A stretch of 59,011 nucleotides of DNA from Olsenella_L kribbiana (GTDB taxonomy: Bacteria; Actinomycetota; Coriobacteriia; Coriobacteriales; Atopobiaceae), in contig NZ_JAZGJP010000012.1 of NCBI RefSeq assembly GCF_036408795.1, positions 1 through 59,011 on the forward strand, written 5' to 3'. A program made the position numbers and the translations under genes. Below, in pieces: positions 48,461 through 55,594 of this stretch (its first letter is position 1; every line of letters starts with the position of its first letter). Below the pieces are notes generated by a model. The model ran no database searches. It was not told the origin of the DNA and was given only the letters and a program-made list of their open reading frames with translations.

Positions 48461-48619
48461 ATGGAATCAAGAGAACTTAAAACCGACAATGTAATTCTAC
48501 GAATCGAACCGTCAAAAAAGGCCGAATGGACTGAAGCAGCAGCCAACAGCGGCATGAATCTGTCACGCTATATCTCTAGTTGCGTTGATGGAAAGATACA
48601 AAAAAGCATGGGCAAATGA
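48461..48619 (+). CDS. Small ribbon-helix-helix protein (MobC/CopG-like)
   Basis: A 52-residue frame begins ATG at 48461 behind ATGGAGC. Its sequence has the ribbon-helix-helix layout: a beta strand (NVILRIEPSKKAEW), a helix (TEAAANSGMN) and a second helix (LSRYISSCVDGKIQ). The same pattern is seen in relaxosome accessory proteins and CopG-type antitoxins. No relaxase or toxin is adjacent. It precedes a stretch with purine runs and inverted repeats that could be its DNA target. Confidence 0.65.
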   Translation: MESRELKTDNVILRIEPSKKAEWTEAAANSGMNLSRYISSCVDGKIQKSMGK

Positions 48620-48652
48620 TTGTAAATACACATCCACAACTTTCATAGATAG

Positions 48653-48771
48653 TAGAGGCAGAAAAGAGAAGAGAGAGATAGAAGACGTTTGGTTTGGTGG
48701 TAACCAAAACCAAGCGAAGAAAAGAGAGGGAAGAGAAGAGCAGAAGGGATAACTCCGCCTGCTCTTCTCCA
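48653..48771. repeat. Purine-rich tract with two inverted repeats (possible oriT or regulatory region)
   Basis: An almost all-purine run on the plus strand (48653-48688, 48714-48748) is interrupted by TTGGTTTGGT / ACCAAAACCAA (48689-48713). It ends in the perfect 11-bp stem GAGAAGAGCAG (48733-48743) with CTGCTCTTCTC (48759-48769). No gene is visible from 48620 to 48845. Confidence 0.55.
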
Positions 48772-48783
48772 ATCTCTCTTGTC

Positions 48784-48817
48784 GGCTGTTACGCCATTAG
48801 GCGTGACAGCCATTTTT
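48784..48817 (+). terminator. Intrinsic terminator inside the element
   Basis: GGCTGTTACGCC (48784-48795) pairs with GGCGTGACAGCC (48800-48811), one G-U pair, loop ATTA, followed by ATTTTT. Confidence 0.85.
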
Positions 48818-48845
48818 AATGTCCCAAGAAGTGATTGGAGTAAGT

Positions 48846-49418
48846 ATGTCAGCAATGAGTAATGTAAGAGATTTCATCGAGAGCCTACCGAACGAAACAC
48901 GCTTCATCGGGGAGACAGCTATCAAGGAGTTGCGCCAGAACGGTACAAGTTGGGAATGGCTCGAAACCGCGCTCAATATTAAGAGCAAAGAGGATTGGTC
49001 AAAGTATGGTTTCGGCCTTATGTTCACCGACAGTTTCCGCGCTCAGGTACAGAAGAAGCTCAACAAACAGAAGAGCCAAGAGGTCGGCGGACTTTGGTCA
49101 GAGGACGAGCAACCAGAACATCCAGAGAATATCGTCAGAAAGGTTGCGTTCGATGGCGGTAACTCCAGAGAGGTTCACCTTGGCACTGAGACGTTTTTGA
49201 TCAAATCAAGACCCGCATCCTCAAAGCCAATAGACAAGATGACGGAAGAGGAGTTCTTCTCAATGGTTATCGAGCAACACCGCAGTGCAGAACTGTTCTG
49301 CGCTCGCTGCTGGGCTGACACATACGGAGAGGAAAGCGAATACCTCAGACAGTACGAGGCGGAAGACCGCGATATGACGGACGAGCAGATAGCCCGCAAA
49401 TACCTCCAGCATCGATAG
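48846..49418 (+). CDS. Hypothetical protein of the element
   Basis: It has 190 residues, is hydrophilic, and has no signal peptide. The N-terminal third (NVRDFIESLPNETRFIGETA, then NGTSWEWLETALNI) is helical, and the C-terminus is very acidic with a lone CARC. I recognise no family. I chose the ATG at 48846 for the GGAG 5 bases upstream; an in-frame ATG at 48819 is possible. It is probably in one unit with the two small genes that follow. Confidence 0.65.
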   Translation: MSAMSNVRDFIESLPNETRFIGETAIKELRQNGTSWEWLETALNIKSKEDWSKYGFGLMFTDSFRAQVQKKLNKQKSQEVGGLWSEDEQPEHPENIVRKVAFDGGNSREVHLGTETFLIKSRPASSKPIDKMTEEEFFSMVIEQHRSAELFCARCWADTYGEESEYLRQYEAEDRDMTDEQIARKYLQHR

Positions 49419-49430
49419 GGGAGGGTAGTT

Positions 49431-49526
49431 TTGGGATTTCGACAGAAGCGGCATTCAAAATCTTTTCGCCCCGGACAAACACACGCTCCCAAGAAGAAAG
49501 GTAAAGTGCATGAGCTTGGTAAATGA
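49431..49526 (+). CDS. Possible very small basic protein
   Basis: A 31-residue frame starts with TTG at 49431, 5 bases after GGGGAGGG. The product is strongly basic (FRQKRHSKSFRPG, then HAPKKKGK). It overlaps the next gene by 17 bases. The strong ribosome site and tight packing support translation; no homology is claimed. Confidence 0.4.
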   Translation: MGFRQKRHSKSFRPGQTHAPKKKGKVHELGK

Positions 49527-49902
49527 ATACTTCCTCTGGTACAGGGTCTGGAATACGCACACGCTGCTAAAGGACGCCCAGCGGCAGATAATGATAGACG
49601 GCTACGAACACGCGACAAGCAAGCAGATGGCGGAGTATCTTCTGAATGCGATGGACTTTGACAACAGGCTAAGCAAGAAGACAAGGCAGCTAAGACAGCA
49701 AACAGATGATATGGCGATGCAAGCAGACTACGTAGGGGATAAGCAGATAGAGAAGGTACACCAAGCTTGCAGCGAGCAGATACGCTCTGATTGGGACGCA
49801 CCGATAACCCAAGAGCAGTTCGAGGATACATTGCTGCTAGACGCAATACAGGACGAGCTAAAGAAGGTGCCTGAGAAGGTGAACGTAAAGTTGCGGCTTT
49901 AG
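49510..49902 (+). CDS. Hypothetical helical protein of the element
   Basis: It has 130 residues, predicted mostly helical, with a Gln/Lys-rich middle (LSKKTRQLRQQTDDMAM) that may form a coiled coil. There is no signal peptide and no family recognised. AAGGTAAAG precedes the ATG. The stop TAG lies in TTTAGCCCGA, which is repeated at 49921, and a perfect 9-bp inverted repeat (49916-49924 with 49931-49939) follows at once and may end the transcript. Confidence 0.62.
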   Translation: MSLVNEYFLWYRVWNTHTLLKDAQRQIMIDGYEHATSKQMAEYLLNAMDFDNRLSKKTRQLRQQTDDMAMQADYVGDKQIEKVHQACSEQIRSDWDAPITQEQFEDTLLLDAIQDELKKVPEKVNVKLRL

Positions 49903-50061
49903 CCCGAAAAATATGATTGCTTTAGCCCGATAAAGCAATGAAATTGGGCAACTCTCTGCTTGGTAGGTGCTAGAGGTTTTTCGTACCTATAACGGCGTAA
50001 CAAGCCTCATTATTCAAGCGGTTTCGTAGAGTAATCGAAGGAATACAAATGCGTTCAGGAT

Positions 50062-50099
50062 TAACGAAACGGGCACCTACCTTAGTGGCGGGTGCCCGC
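50062..50099 (-). terminator. Repeated-type terminator, copy 1
   Basis: On the minus strand CGGGCACC (50098-50091) pairs with GGTGCCCG (50077-50070), followed by TTTCGTTA. A closely similar hairpin with the same tail lies at 51661-51696. It ends the unit that includes the first lipoprotein gene of this strand. Confidence 0.75.
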
Positions 50100-50159
50100 T
50101 CTCGATGGCTTTTCTATTCGTACTTTGAAGCTGGTCTACTCTCTCTGAGAGCATAAGCG

Positions 50160-50678
50160 TCAGTCTAGCTTTTCCAGATGGGTAGCTGCCCCATTCACGG
50201 GTCCACCATCAAACTGTGTCGAGCTGGTGGTAAAGAGGCATATCTCTGTAATGTAGCCAAGGGCGTTAAATCCGCTGAATACGCCGGTGGCGCGTATAGT
50301 GTCTCCATCGGCGAACCCTGCCGCAATCTCAACATCTGACTCCTCAAGCTCCACAAGATAGCGCGTTGTTTTCGTCCCTATTGAAACCCAGCCGTAGGGA
50401 CAATCGTGGGAATAGTAGCTTGACGAATCAAGTTCTACCGAGATGTTGCCGGGGCTGGAAACAGAGACCAAAGGAGCACAAACTTCAATATCTTTGCCAA
50501 CGTAGTCTTTCCTTGCGGTAAGCTCGTTGTCCTTAATTATCTCACCGAGTTTATCCAGGGACAGCTCCTCTCCATTGATTTTGACATAGCTCTGCGATGC
50601 TCCATCGCAGGAAGTAAGTCCCAGCAATCCAATGAGACTGAAGGATGTGGCAAGCAAAAAGCTTCTCCGTGAAATCAT
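50160..50678 (-). CDS. Predicted lipoprotein C of the element
   Basis: Its 172 residues begin MISRRSFLL, a twin-arginine-like motif, followed by a hydrophobic stretch and the lipobox LTSC with Cys24 as lipid anchor. The mature part has a beta-rich middle (AGFADGDTIRATGVFSG) reminiscent of an OB-fold, as in small exported proteins of gram-positives. I start at the ATG at 50678 behind AAAGGGA. It is exported and membrane-anchored; its function is unknown. Confidence 0.75.
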   Translation of the reverse strand: MISRRSFLLATSFSLIGLLGLTSCDGASQSYVKINGEELSLDKLGEIIKDNELTARKDYVGKDIEVCAPLVSVSSPGNISVELDSSSYYSHDCPYGWVSIGTKTTRYLVELEESDVEIAAGFADGDTIRATGVFSGFNALGYITEICLFTTSSTQFDGGPVNGAATHLEKLD

Positions 50679-50734
50679 CCATTTCCCTTTCGTCGGTTTG
50701 GTCAAAGTGAACCAGTGGAGGGTAATCCCGTAGG

Positions 50735-50893
50735 CTACTCAGGTTTTTTGGCATTCACTGGTATTCTCCAAGGGCTGCCCTTCTTATCTTGATTTGCTCC
50801 CGGAATCTTTCCCTCTCGGCACCATTTGCTGATTTTGCTTTGGTCTACGCCCCACTCCTCTGACTTCAATTTTGAACCAACGTACTCTGGCAT
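50735..50893 (-). CDS. Excisionase-like helix-turn-helix protein
   Basis: A 52-residue frame starts with ATG at 50893 behind AGAAGGG. It follows the winged-helix pattern of excisionase and MerR-like small proteins: EWGVDQSKISKWCREGKIPG, a short turn, then SPWRIPVNAKKP. In integrative elements such proteins bend att DNA or regulate genes. Here it sits between two lipoprotein genes rather than beside the integrase, so control of the cargo is equally possible. Confidence 0.72.
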   Translation of the reverse strand: MPEYVGSKLKSEEWGVDQSKISKWCREGKIPGANQDKKGSPWRIPVNAKKPE

Positions 50894-50918
50894 AGAATCC
50901 CTTCTTTCCCAGCAATCG

Positions 50919-51614
50919 TTACTGGCCTACTACAAATGTGAAGGATTCAGTTGTATCTCCCAACTTGGGAAGTTGGAACGTAATCTCAAAAGGATCGGTG
51001 AGTGATTCCGGTTCAAACGGAGCTTCGACGTATCCCCTGTAAAGTTCTTTGACTCCAACTCCTAGGTAGATATAATCTTGCGGCTCGCTATTCCAGTCTT
51101 GCTCCCCTTCAACGTCCTTAATAATCCAACCATATTCTTTCTCTTCAAAGTCGTTTCCGGTATAAGTCGTGCCGTTGTAGGTGACTGAAACAAAATCACT
51201 TTTGCCAACGGGGTCAAGCTCCAAGAAATCTCTATCTAGGTTTTCAAGCAGCAATTCGTAGAAAACAAGCGTGCTACCTTTCGGCGCGACAAATGGGTTG
51301 TTAGAGTCCTCTTTTGCGTCGTATTCTTTGGGGCAGAAGTAGTCGTTGTCGATGCTGAATCCCGTCCCAGCTCGAAGGGAATTGTTGAGGGCAATGGTAA
51401 GGGCAGCATTGTTGAGGGTGAGTCTCACCAAATCAGTTTCAACGGTATCCCCAATGACGTATTTGGTTACCTCCGCTTGCTCTTGTGATTCTTCTGTAGA
51501 CTCTTGGGTATTAGAATCCTGGCTGTTTGTGTCATTGTTGCATCCTGCGATGCTAAACGTGCTGGCGACTCCAAGAGAGCCAAGGAGAAAGTCTCTGCGG
51601 GTTAGGTTTGTCAT
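50919..51614 (-). CDS. Predicted lipoprotein B of the element
   Basis: Its 231 residues start MTNLTRRDFLL (twin-arginine-like), with the lipobox IAGC and Cys25. A Gln/Glu/Ser/Thr-rich linker leads to a beta-sandwich-like domain (VRLTLNNAALTIALN, then STLVFYELLLENLDRDFLEL) similar in layout to DUF4352-type exported proteins, though this is not certain. AAAAGGAGT precedes the ATG at 51614. It lies 25 bases upstream of the HTH gene on the same strand. Confidence 0.75.
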   Translation of the reverse strand: MTNLTRRDFLLGSLGVASTFSIAGCNNDTNSQDSNTQESTEESQEQAEVTKYVIGDTVETDLVRLTLNNAALTIALNNSLRAGTGFSIDNDYFCPKEYDAKEDSNNPFVAPKGSTLVFYELLLENLDRDFLELDPVGKSDFVSVTYNGTTYTGNDFEEKEYGWIIKDVEGEQDWNSEPQDYIYLGVGVKELYRGYVEAPFEPESLTDPFEITFQLPKLGDTTESFTFVVGQ

Positions 51615-51660
51615 ATTTACTCCTTTTAGAATAACGCTTCTATTGATACGGGCCTTCCAT

Positions 51661-51696
51661 AACGAAACGGGCACCCGCCGCAAGGTAGGTGCCCGT
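51661..51696 (-). terminator. Repeated-type terminator, copy 2
   Basis: On the minus strand CGGGCACC (51695-51688) pairs with GGTGCCCG (51675-51668), followed by TTTCGTTA. It matches the hairpin at 50062-50099 in stem and tail; the inner arms are swapped (CTACC versus CCGCC). It lies just after the zinc-ribbon gene. Confidence 0.75.
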
Positions 51697-51703
51697 GTTT
51701 TGT

Positions 51704-52168
51704 TTACTTGCGAAGCTTGAACCCTGCTACAAGACTGAGGATTGGCGGGGTGATGAAGAGGGGAAAGAGTGTCGACCGCGCGGGGTCGAGCCCAAAGAAT
51801 ATGACATAGATTGCGAGAGAAGCTATAGACAGGACAATTCCTATGGTGTTCAGGCGCTTGGAATCAATCCGAGAATTGATCAGCAAAAGTACGCCTGACA
51901 CCAAGGCGGTACCCACAACCGGAAAGAACATCCAAATATATCTTTCGCTTGAAAGATCACGGACGCCGTGAGGCTGAAAATAAACGTTTACATAAAAGTT
52001 TACAGCCGGTACAAGAGCAACGTATACCAGCCAGACGGACATCAGGACAGAGAGAACTGTCAGTACGGTTGGGGCAACAGGACGTTTTAGCTGCTTGCCG
52101 CAGTTTGGGCACGTCTTAGATTCGCTTGACACCTCTTTGCCGCACTCGGGGCATTTGATAAGAGCCAT
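51704..52168 (-). CDS. Zinc-ribbon membrane protein
   Basis: Its 154 residues begin with a zinc ribbon, CPECGKEVSSESKTCPNCGK, then three or four hydrophobic helices (VLTVLSVLMSVWLVYVAL, WMFFPVVGTALVSGVLLLI, IGIVLSIASLAIYVIFF). This is a cytosolic metal knob on a small membrane protein, common but functionally undefined. The ATG at 52168 follows AAAGGAG with a long spacing of ~10. It lies 31 bases after the lipoprotein A gene and is likely cotranscribed. Confidence 0.75.
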   Translation of the reverse strand: MALIKCPECGKEVSSESKTCPNCGKQLKRPVAPTVLTVLSVLMSVWLVYVALVPAVNFYVNVYFQPHGVRDLSSERYIWMFFPVVGTALVSGVLLLINSRIDSKRLNTIGIVLSIASLAIYVIFFGLDPARSTLFPLFITPPILSLVAGFKLRK

Positions 52169-52199
52169 TTCAATAACACTCCTTTCTAATCGCTCTAAA

Positions 52200-53201
52200 T
52201 CAGATAGATGCGCTTGCGACGTATTTGGCAAGAAGCGAAGATAAAGAATTCGCGTTTGTGCTGAGTGTTGAGTAATCTTGGTTATCGAATGCTGAGCCCA
52301 TAGCCGTTAGGTATTGGCCGATTTGCTCAACGTCTGATGCTAGTTGTTGGTCAATCGACGCAATCTTAGAGAAGTCCATTTTGGGACAGAGTTCTGTTGA
52401 GATGAGCGTTGAATCCATAATCGATTGGCCCGACATAAGAGAAACTCCCCAGACCGTATCTTGCGAAAACAAGGCTGAAGCCGCCACAAGACCGGCAGCC
52501 GCGCTGGCGTTATCTCCCGCCCGTGATGATTGCGCGGCTGTATCAGTGAGAGTGTATGCGAGATTTGCCCGAGCAGAAACTGAATGCGCAAGCTGGTATC
52601 CGTCCGGGTTCTCTTCAACCTTGAAAATGGCATCCGGGATTGCGACGGATTCGATTGCGTCAGGCTCGATTCCAATCTCAGTGCTGGCGCATCCGGGAAT
52701 GTCAATCTTGAGGGTGCCCTTTTCCTCGAGGTCGGTTGTGTTGACGAGGAATGGGGCGATTGCGCGCTGCGCTGCGCCCCCCGCATCAATTACAAGGTTC
52801 TTGCTGGCAAGTAGATAGCCTGAATACGCAATAAAAGTTTGGACCTGAGCGGGAAGGCTGTAGCCGTCAATTTCATATTGATTCCCAGAATCATATGAGA
52901 TGGAACACTGCGGGTGAGCATCCCAGTTCTGTTTCGTTGAGTTTGTTATATCGAATAAGCAAATGAGTAGTTTACGGGTGTCGGGAATGGCTGAGAAGTC
53001 AACGCCGAGTTGTGTAAGCTCATCCGTCGGCTCAACTAAAAAAGTCCCGAGCAATGAAAAGGCGTTGCTATTGGACTTTTCATCCTTCTGTTCCTGCTCT
53101 GTCTCAATTGAAACAGAGCATCCGGAAAGGCCAAGAACGCCAATCGCTCCAAGGGCGCACGAGTAGATAAAGCTTTTGCGTGTTATGCCTTTGCTGCTCA
53201 T
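52200..53201 (-). CDS. Predicted lipoprotein A of the element
   Basis: Its 333 residues begin MSSKGITRKSFIYS, followed by a hydrophobic stretch and the lipobox LSGC with Cys28 as anchor. The exported part is acidic with no domain I recognise; the C-terminal third is helical (IDQQLASDVEQIGQYL). The ATG at 53201 follows AAAGGA. The gene is preceded by 285 bases packed with inverted repeats and is likely the first gene of a unit with the zinc-ribbon gene. Confidence 0.75.
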   Translation of the reverse strand: MSSKGITRKSFIYSCALGAIGVLGLSGCSVSIETEQEQKDEKSNSNAFSLLGTFLVEPTDELTQLGVDFSAIPDTRKLLICLFDITNSTKQNWDAHPQCSISYDSGNQYEIDGYSLPAQVQTFIAYSGYLLASKNLVIDAGGAAQRAIAPFLVNTTDLEEKGTLKIDIPGCASTEIGIEPDAIESVAIPDAIFKVEENPDGYQLAHSVSARANLAYTLTDTAAQSSRAGDNASAAAGLVAASALFSQDTVWGVSLMSGQSIMDSTLISTELCPKMDFSKIASIDQQLASDVEQIGQYLTAMGSAFDNQDYSTLSTNANSLSSLLAKYVASASI

Positions 53202-53263
53202 CGAGGTTCCTTTCCGGCGCAGCCCAATAGGTACTGTGGAAGAAGCCCCGCAAAAGGTAGTGA

Positions 53264-53407
53264 GGGGGAGTCTCCGCCCACAGTTGCCACACTGCCTTCG
53301 GTGCCTACGTATGCGCAAGCAGTCTCAGGGAGGGAGAAGACTCCCCCTGACTAACTGCTTACGAATCTGTTGTAGACACCACCCGTTGCCGGGCGGCAGT
53401 GTGGCAA
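53264..53407. repeat. Interleaved inverted repeats upstream of lipoprotein A
   Basis: Three perfect arms are found: GGGGGAGTCT (53264-53273) with AGACTCCCCC (53338-53347), TTGCCACACTGCC (53284-53296) with GGCAGTGTGGCAA (53395-53407), and AAGCAGT (53317-53323) with ACTGCTT (53354-53360). The first two cross, so they cannot all form one simple stem-loop. No gene is visible from 53202 to 53486. Confidence 0.65.
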
Positions 53408-53430
53408 GTAAATTGTATTAGGTCGGGATG

Positions 53431-53458
53431 AAAAAAGCGCTCCCCGTTGGGGGAGCGC
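53431..53458 (-). terminator. Intrinsic terminator, minus strand
   Basis: GCGCTCCCC and GGGGAGCGC form a perfect 9-bp stem (53437-53445 with 53450-53458), with six T following on the minus strand. It ends the gene at 53487-53888. Confidence 0.88.
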
Positions 53459-53486
53459 CCTAACAAATCAGGTGTACGGTACGCGG

Positions 53487-53888
53487 CTACTCTTCTTCAG
53501 AGGCAATGTCAGTAAAGATGTCCACAAGAGATTCAGTTAGATACCACTCCAACATCTCCTTCTCCTGTGCCCAGAAGTTTGCATACTTAGAATTGGTGTC
53601 TGTGTCTGTCCAATTTGTGAGCTGCTTCCAACGTTGGAAGTTTTGCTTGCAGCGGGTGGAGAGAGTTGAGCGCTTGTCGGTGGAAACTTCAGTCTTGTCG
53701 TTCTTGGCGTAACTCTGGTACACGCCCCAGAGAATCTCATACATCTTTCGTTCGGTGATGTCCCTGCCGCACAAGGCTTCAAACAAGTCAAAGTCTTTCA
53801 GCTTGCGGCAAAGCCCCTCAAGAGTAGCAAGGTTGTCTGCGGTGAGTTCAGCGTAGGTCTTCTCGTTCTCTGCGTTCTTTCGCGGCAT
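53487..53888 (-). CDS. Hypothetical protein of the element
   Basis: It has 133 residues, is charged and helical, with no signal peptide. It begins MPRKNAENEKTYAEL and ends in an acidic DIASEEE. I do not recognise a family. The ATG at 53888 follows AAAGGATGG; an upstream in-frame ATG at 53951 has no ribosome site. It has its own terminator. Confidence 0.65.
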   Translation of the reverse strand: MPRKNAENEKTYAELTADNLATLEGLCRKLKDFDLFEALCGRDITERKMYEILWGVYQSYAKNDKTEVSTDKRSTLSTRCKQNFQRWKQLTNWTDTDTNSKYANFWAQEKEMLEWYLTESLVDIFTDIASEEE

Positions 53889-54055
53889 GGCCCCATCCTT
53901 TCTTGAAGGTATCTCTGATAGGAGTTTATCAAGTTTATTCAATGCCGCCATTCGTTACCCTAGGCGCTTGTCATGCGTTAATGGGGGCTGTGTCAACTAC
54001 CGGCGTGCGCTCGATGAACAAAGCTGCATAAGCTCCTGTATTCTTGGATTGTGTC

Positions 54056-54178
54056 CTATGGTTCGAAGGCAAAGCCAAGAAACGTGCAGCGCTCACTGAA
54101 CTCCGTCATATCCCGCGCAAGTCCGTCTTGGCACTCTTGGATGGTATGGTTGAGCCGTTCGTAGCCGCTCGTGCTCAC
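54056..54178 (-). CDS. Possible small protein near the element's right end
   Basis: A 40-residue frame starts with GTG at 54178, about 9 bases after AAAGGA. Its product is hydrophilic (YERLNHTIQECQDGLARDM, then FSERCTFLGFAFEP). There is no recognised family, and a 74-codon plus-strand frame overlaps it, so coding is doubtful. Confidence 0.3.
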   Translation of the reverse strand: MSTSGYERLNHTIQECQDGLARDMTEFSERCTFLGFAFEP

Positions 54179-54270
54179 AGCCGTTTCCTTTCTCTCTTGG
54201 AGAGTTGTAAGAATGAGTTGCAAATACTCAAAATGGTAAGAAAACCGCTGTTAATAGAGGTAGAGTGATT

Positions 54271-54285
54271 ATTGAGTGGGAATAG
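54271..54285 (+). other. Candidate right attachment site (attR)
   Basis: ATT GAG TGG GAA TAG encodes Ile-Glu-Trp-Glu-stop, the same C-terminus as guaA, and differs from the guaA end only at four third-position or stop bases. It has no guaA sequence before it, as expected for the displaced gene end after island insertion. Confidence 0.5.
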
Positions 54286-54700
54286 GCCGACAGGGTTCTA
54301 ACCTGCACTTTTGAGTGCCGCGCTGTGCCGCTGAGTTTCGTTTCGTATGTGACTCACGGCAAAGCCACCAGCGACATTGGTGAGTAAACCCGATTATCAA
54401 GCCTCCGTTACCATGCTGGAACGGAGGCTTTTACTTCGTCGTTTTACAACCCGTTCACATGCGATTTCGCTATTTACTCCCGTGTTTTCGAGACAACAAG
54501 GCACAAGGCGGTGTTCGGAGGAATGGGAGTAAGGATCTATCCCGAGTGAGTAGGCACTCGGTTTTTGTCCCCGAGGGCAAGGCGGGAATCTCGGGTACTG
54601 CGTATCGTCATTTCTCAGCATATTTGCTATTCATTGAAGCTAACGAAAAGGGCCGTCTGAATGAGGAGAACAAGACGGCAACTTGATGTGGGAGCTGGAA

Positions 54701-54732
54701 AAGGCCAGCGCTCCAAACGGGGCGCTGGCCTT
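54701..54732. terminator. Hairpin downstream of the possible immunity gene
   Basis: AAGGCCAGCGC (54701-54711) pairs with GCGCTGGCCTT (54722-54732). On the minus strand it lies about 50 bases past the stop at 54783 and is followed by TTCC; either direction is possible. Confidence 0.55.
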
Positions 54733-54782
54733 GATAACGTTGTCTTGCTCGCCGGCTACAACGCCTTAACGCGCGGCGTTTC

Positions 54783-55082
54783 CTAGTCGTCCACGACGAA
54801 GGAGCCGTCGTTCAGCTCTGCGATGCGGGTGTTGAGTTTGCCCAAGAGCTCGAGCATGCGAGGCTTGTCGGCCTTTTCCTTTTCCTCGTTGAACCAGCAG
54901 GGCTGGTCGTGCGAGTCGAACTCGTAGCAAGACGAGTACAGCTCGCAAATTTGGTCGTTGAGGGTTTGCAAAGCCTTGTCATTATCAATCGCGGGAATGC
55001 CGGTTCGGAGCTCGCCGTCGATGAACTCGTCCTTCCACAAAGGGCCGGCCGGGAAGTCGAGTGAAATCTTGAGAGTTTTCAT
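54783..55082 (-). CDS. Small acidic protein, possible immunity partner
   Basis: It has 99 residues, is acidic, and has no signal peptide (begins MKTLKISLDFPAGPLWKDEF, ends NDGSFVVDD). The start overlaps the upstream stop by one base (TAATG), so the two products are made together. Small acidic cytosolic proteins directly after a toxin-like C-terminal domain are often immunity proteins, but I cannot match this one to a family. Confidence 0.6.
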   Translation of the reverse strand: MKTLKISLDFPAGPLWKDEFIDGELRTGIPAIDNDKALQTLNDQICELYSSCYEFDSHDQPCWFNEEKEKADKPRMLELLGKLNTRIAELNDGSFVVDD

Positions 55083-55594
55083 TATTTTGCCGTTCTACTC
55101 TTCAATGGGTAGGCGCTGACTATGAAGCCGTTTATGCCTATGCCCGTAAGAAGAATACGCTCGTTATCGTATTCGTAAATCCGCTCGTAGCCCTTTCCGC
55201 CGTTGGTTTCCCTGATCTTGTTCGATACGATGCGTCCATCCCGGATTATGTTGCGCAGGAGTCTCGGCACTTCGGACTCGGAGAGGCTGGACTTCTTGGC
55301 GATTTGCCCCACATGGCCCCTCGATTCCGAATGGGCATATCCTGCAGCCCTGCTCCTTTTTCCAACCAGACGATTTGCCCGGTCGAATCTCAATATCACG
55401 TCCTCGCGCGTGAACCTGACGCTATTTGCCTCCAGTTCGGCAAGATGGGACTTATCGGTTAAAGGTGCGGCATTGGCTTCAGCCTTGAGCTTCGCCTCGT
55501 TCTCGGCCACTTTGGCGGCGTAGGTCTCCTGCATGATGTGAGTCTGGGGATTGCCGCTTGTGCCGTAGGCGAGCCTGCCGTTGCTGCTTCGCAT
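55082..55594 (-). CDS. Toxin-like protein lacking a proper start, in frame with EcsC gene
   Basis: From the ATG at 55594 it has 170 residues, but the same frame is open for 77 more codons upstream to a TAG that is the stop of the EcsC gene. That extension reads like protein (DLKAIVVYGVCSTNDAV, then AKEKGIEIAVPANALKER) and has no ATG, GTG or TTG. The C-terminal ~75 residues (SRGHVGQIAKKSSL, then GYERIYEYDNERILLTGIG) recall small RNase toxin domains of the barnase/EndoU/RelE group, a tentative reading. It could be a truncated gene, a readthrough product or a nonsense-split fusion. Confidence 0.55.
   Translation of the reverse strand: MRSSNGRLAYGTSGNPQTHIMQETYAAKVAENEAKLKAEANAAPLTDKSHLAELEANSVRFTREDVILRFDRANRLVGKRSRAAGYAHSESRGHVGQIAKKSSLSESEVPRLLRNIIRDGRIVSNKIRETNGGKGYERIYEYDNERILLTGIGINGFIVSAYPLKSRTAK

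Larger units (their letters stand above)
45661..54285. mobile_element. Integrative element inserted at the 3' end of guaA
   Basis: The region between the guaA stop codon and a second I-E-W-E-stop-coding stretch at 54271-54285 holds a tyrosine integrase next to guaA, a serine recombinase, an RHH protein, an excisionase-like HTH, and otherwise unknown or exported proteins. It is visibly richer in A/T and has different codon use from its surroundings. No conjugation or phage structural genes are recognisable, so at ~8.6 kb it looks like a small genomic island or satellite that would depend on a helper for transfer. Confidence 0.75.
53889..54782. other. Sparse region around the right end of the element
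   Basis: Apart from a doubtful 40-codon frame and the candidate attR (54271-54285), I see no gene. Three hairpins stand out: AAGCCTCCGTT/AACGGAGGCTT (54399-54430, then TTTA), CCGAGTG/CACTCGG (54542-54561, then TTTTT) and AAGGCCAGCGC/GCGCTGGCCTT (54701-54732). They look like terminators left over from rearranged neighbours. Confidence 0.5.

Noticed and set aside
48650..48780. CRISPR-like array in the purine-rich stretch
   Set aside because: The similarity is low complexity; there are no regularly spaced direct repeats with unique spacers.
54459..54686. A 75-codon plus-strand frame in the sparse region
   Set aside because: No family, and it runs through a terminator-like hairpin.
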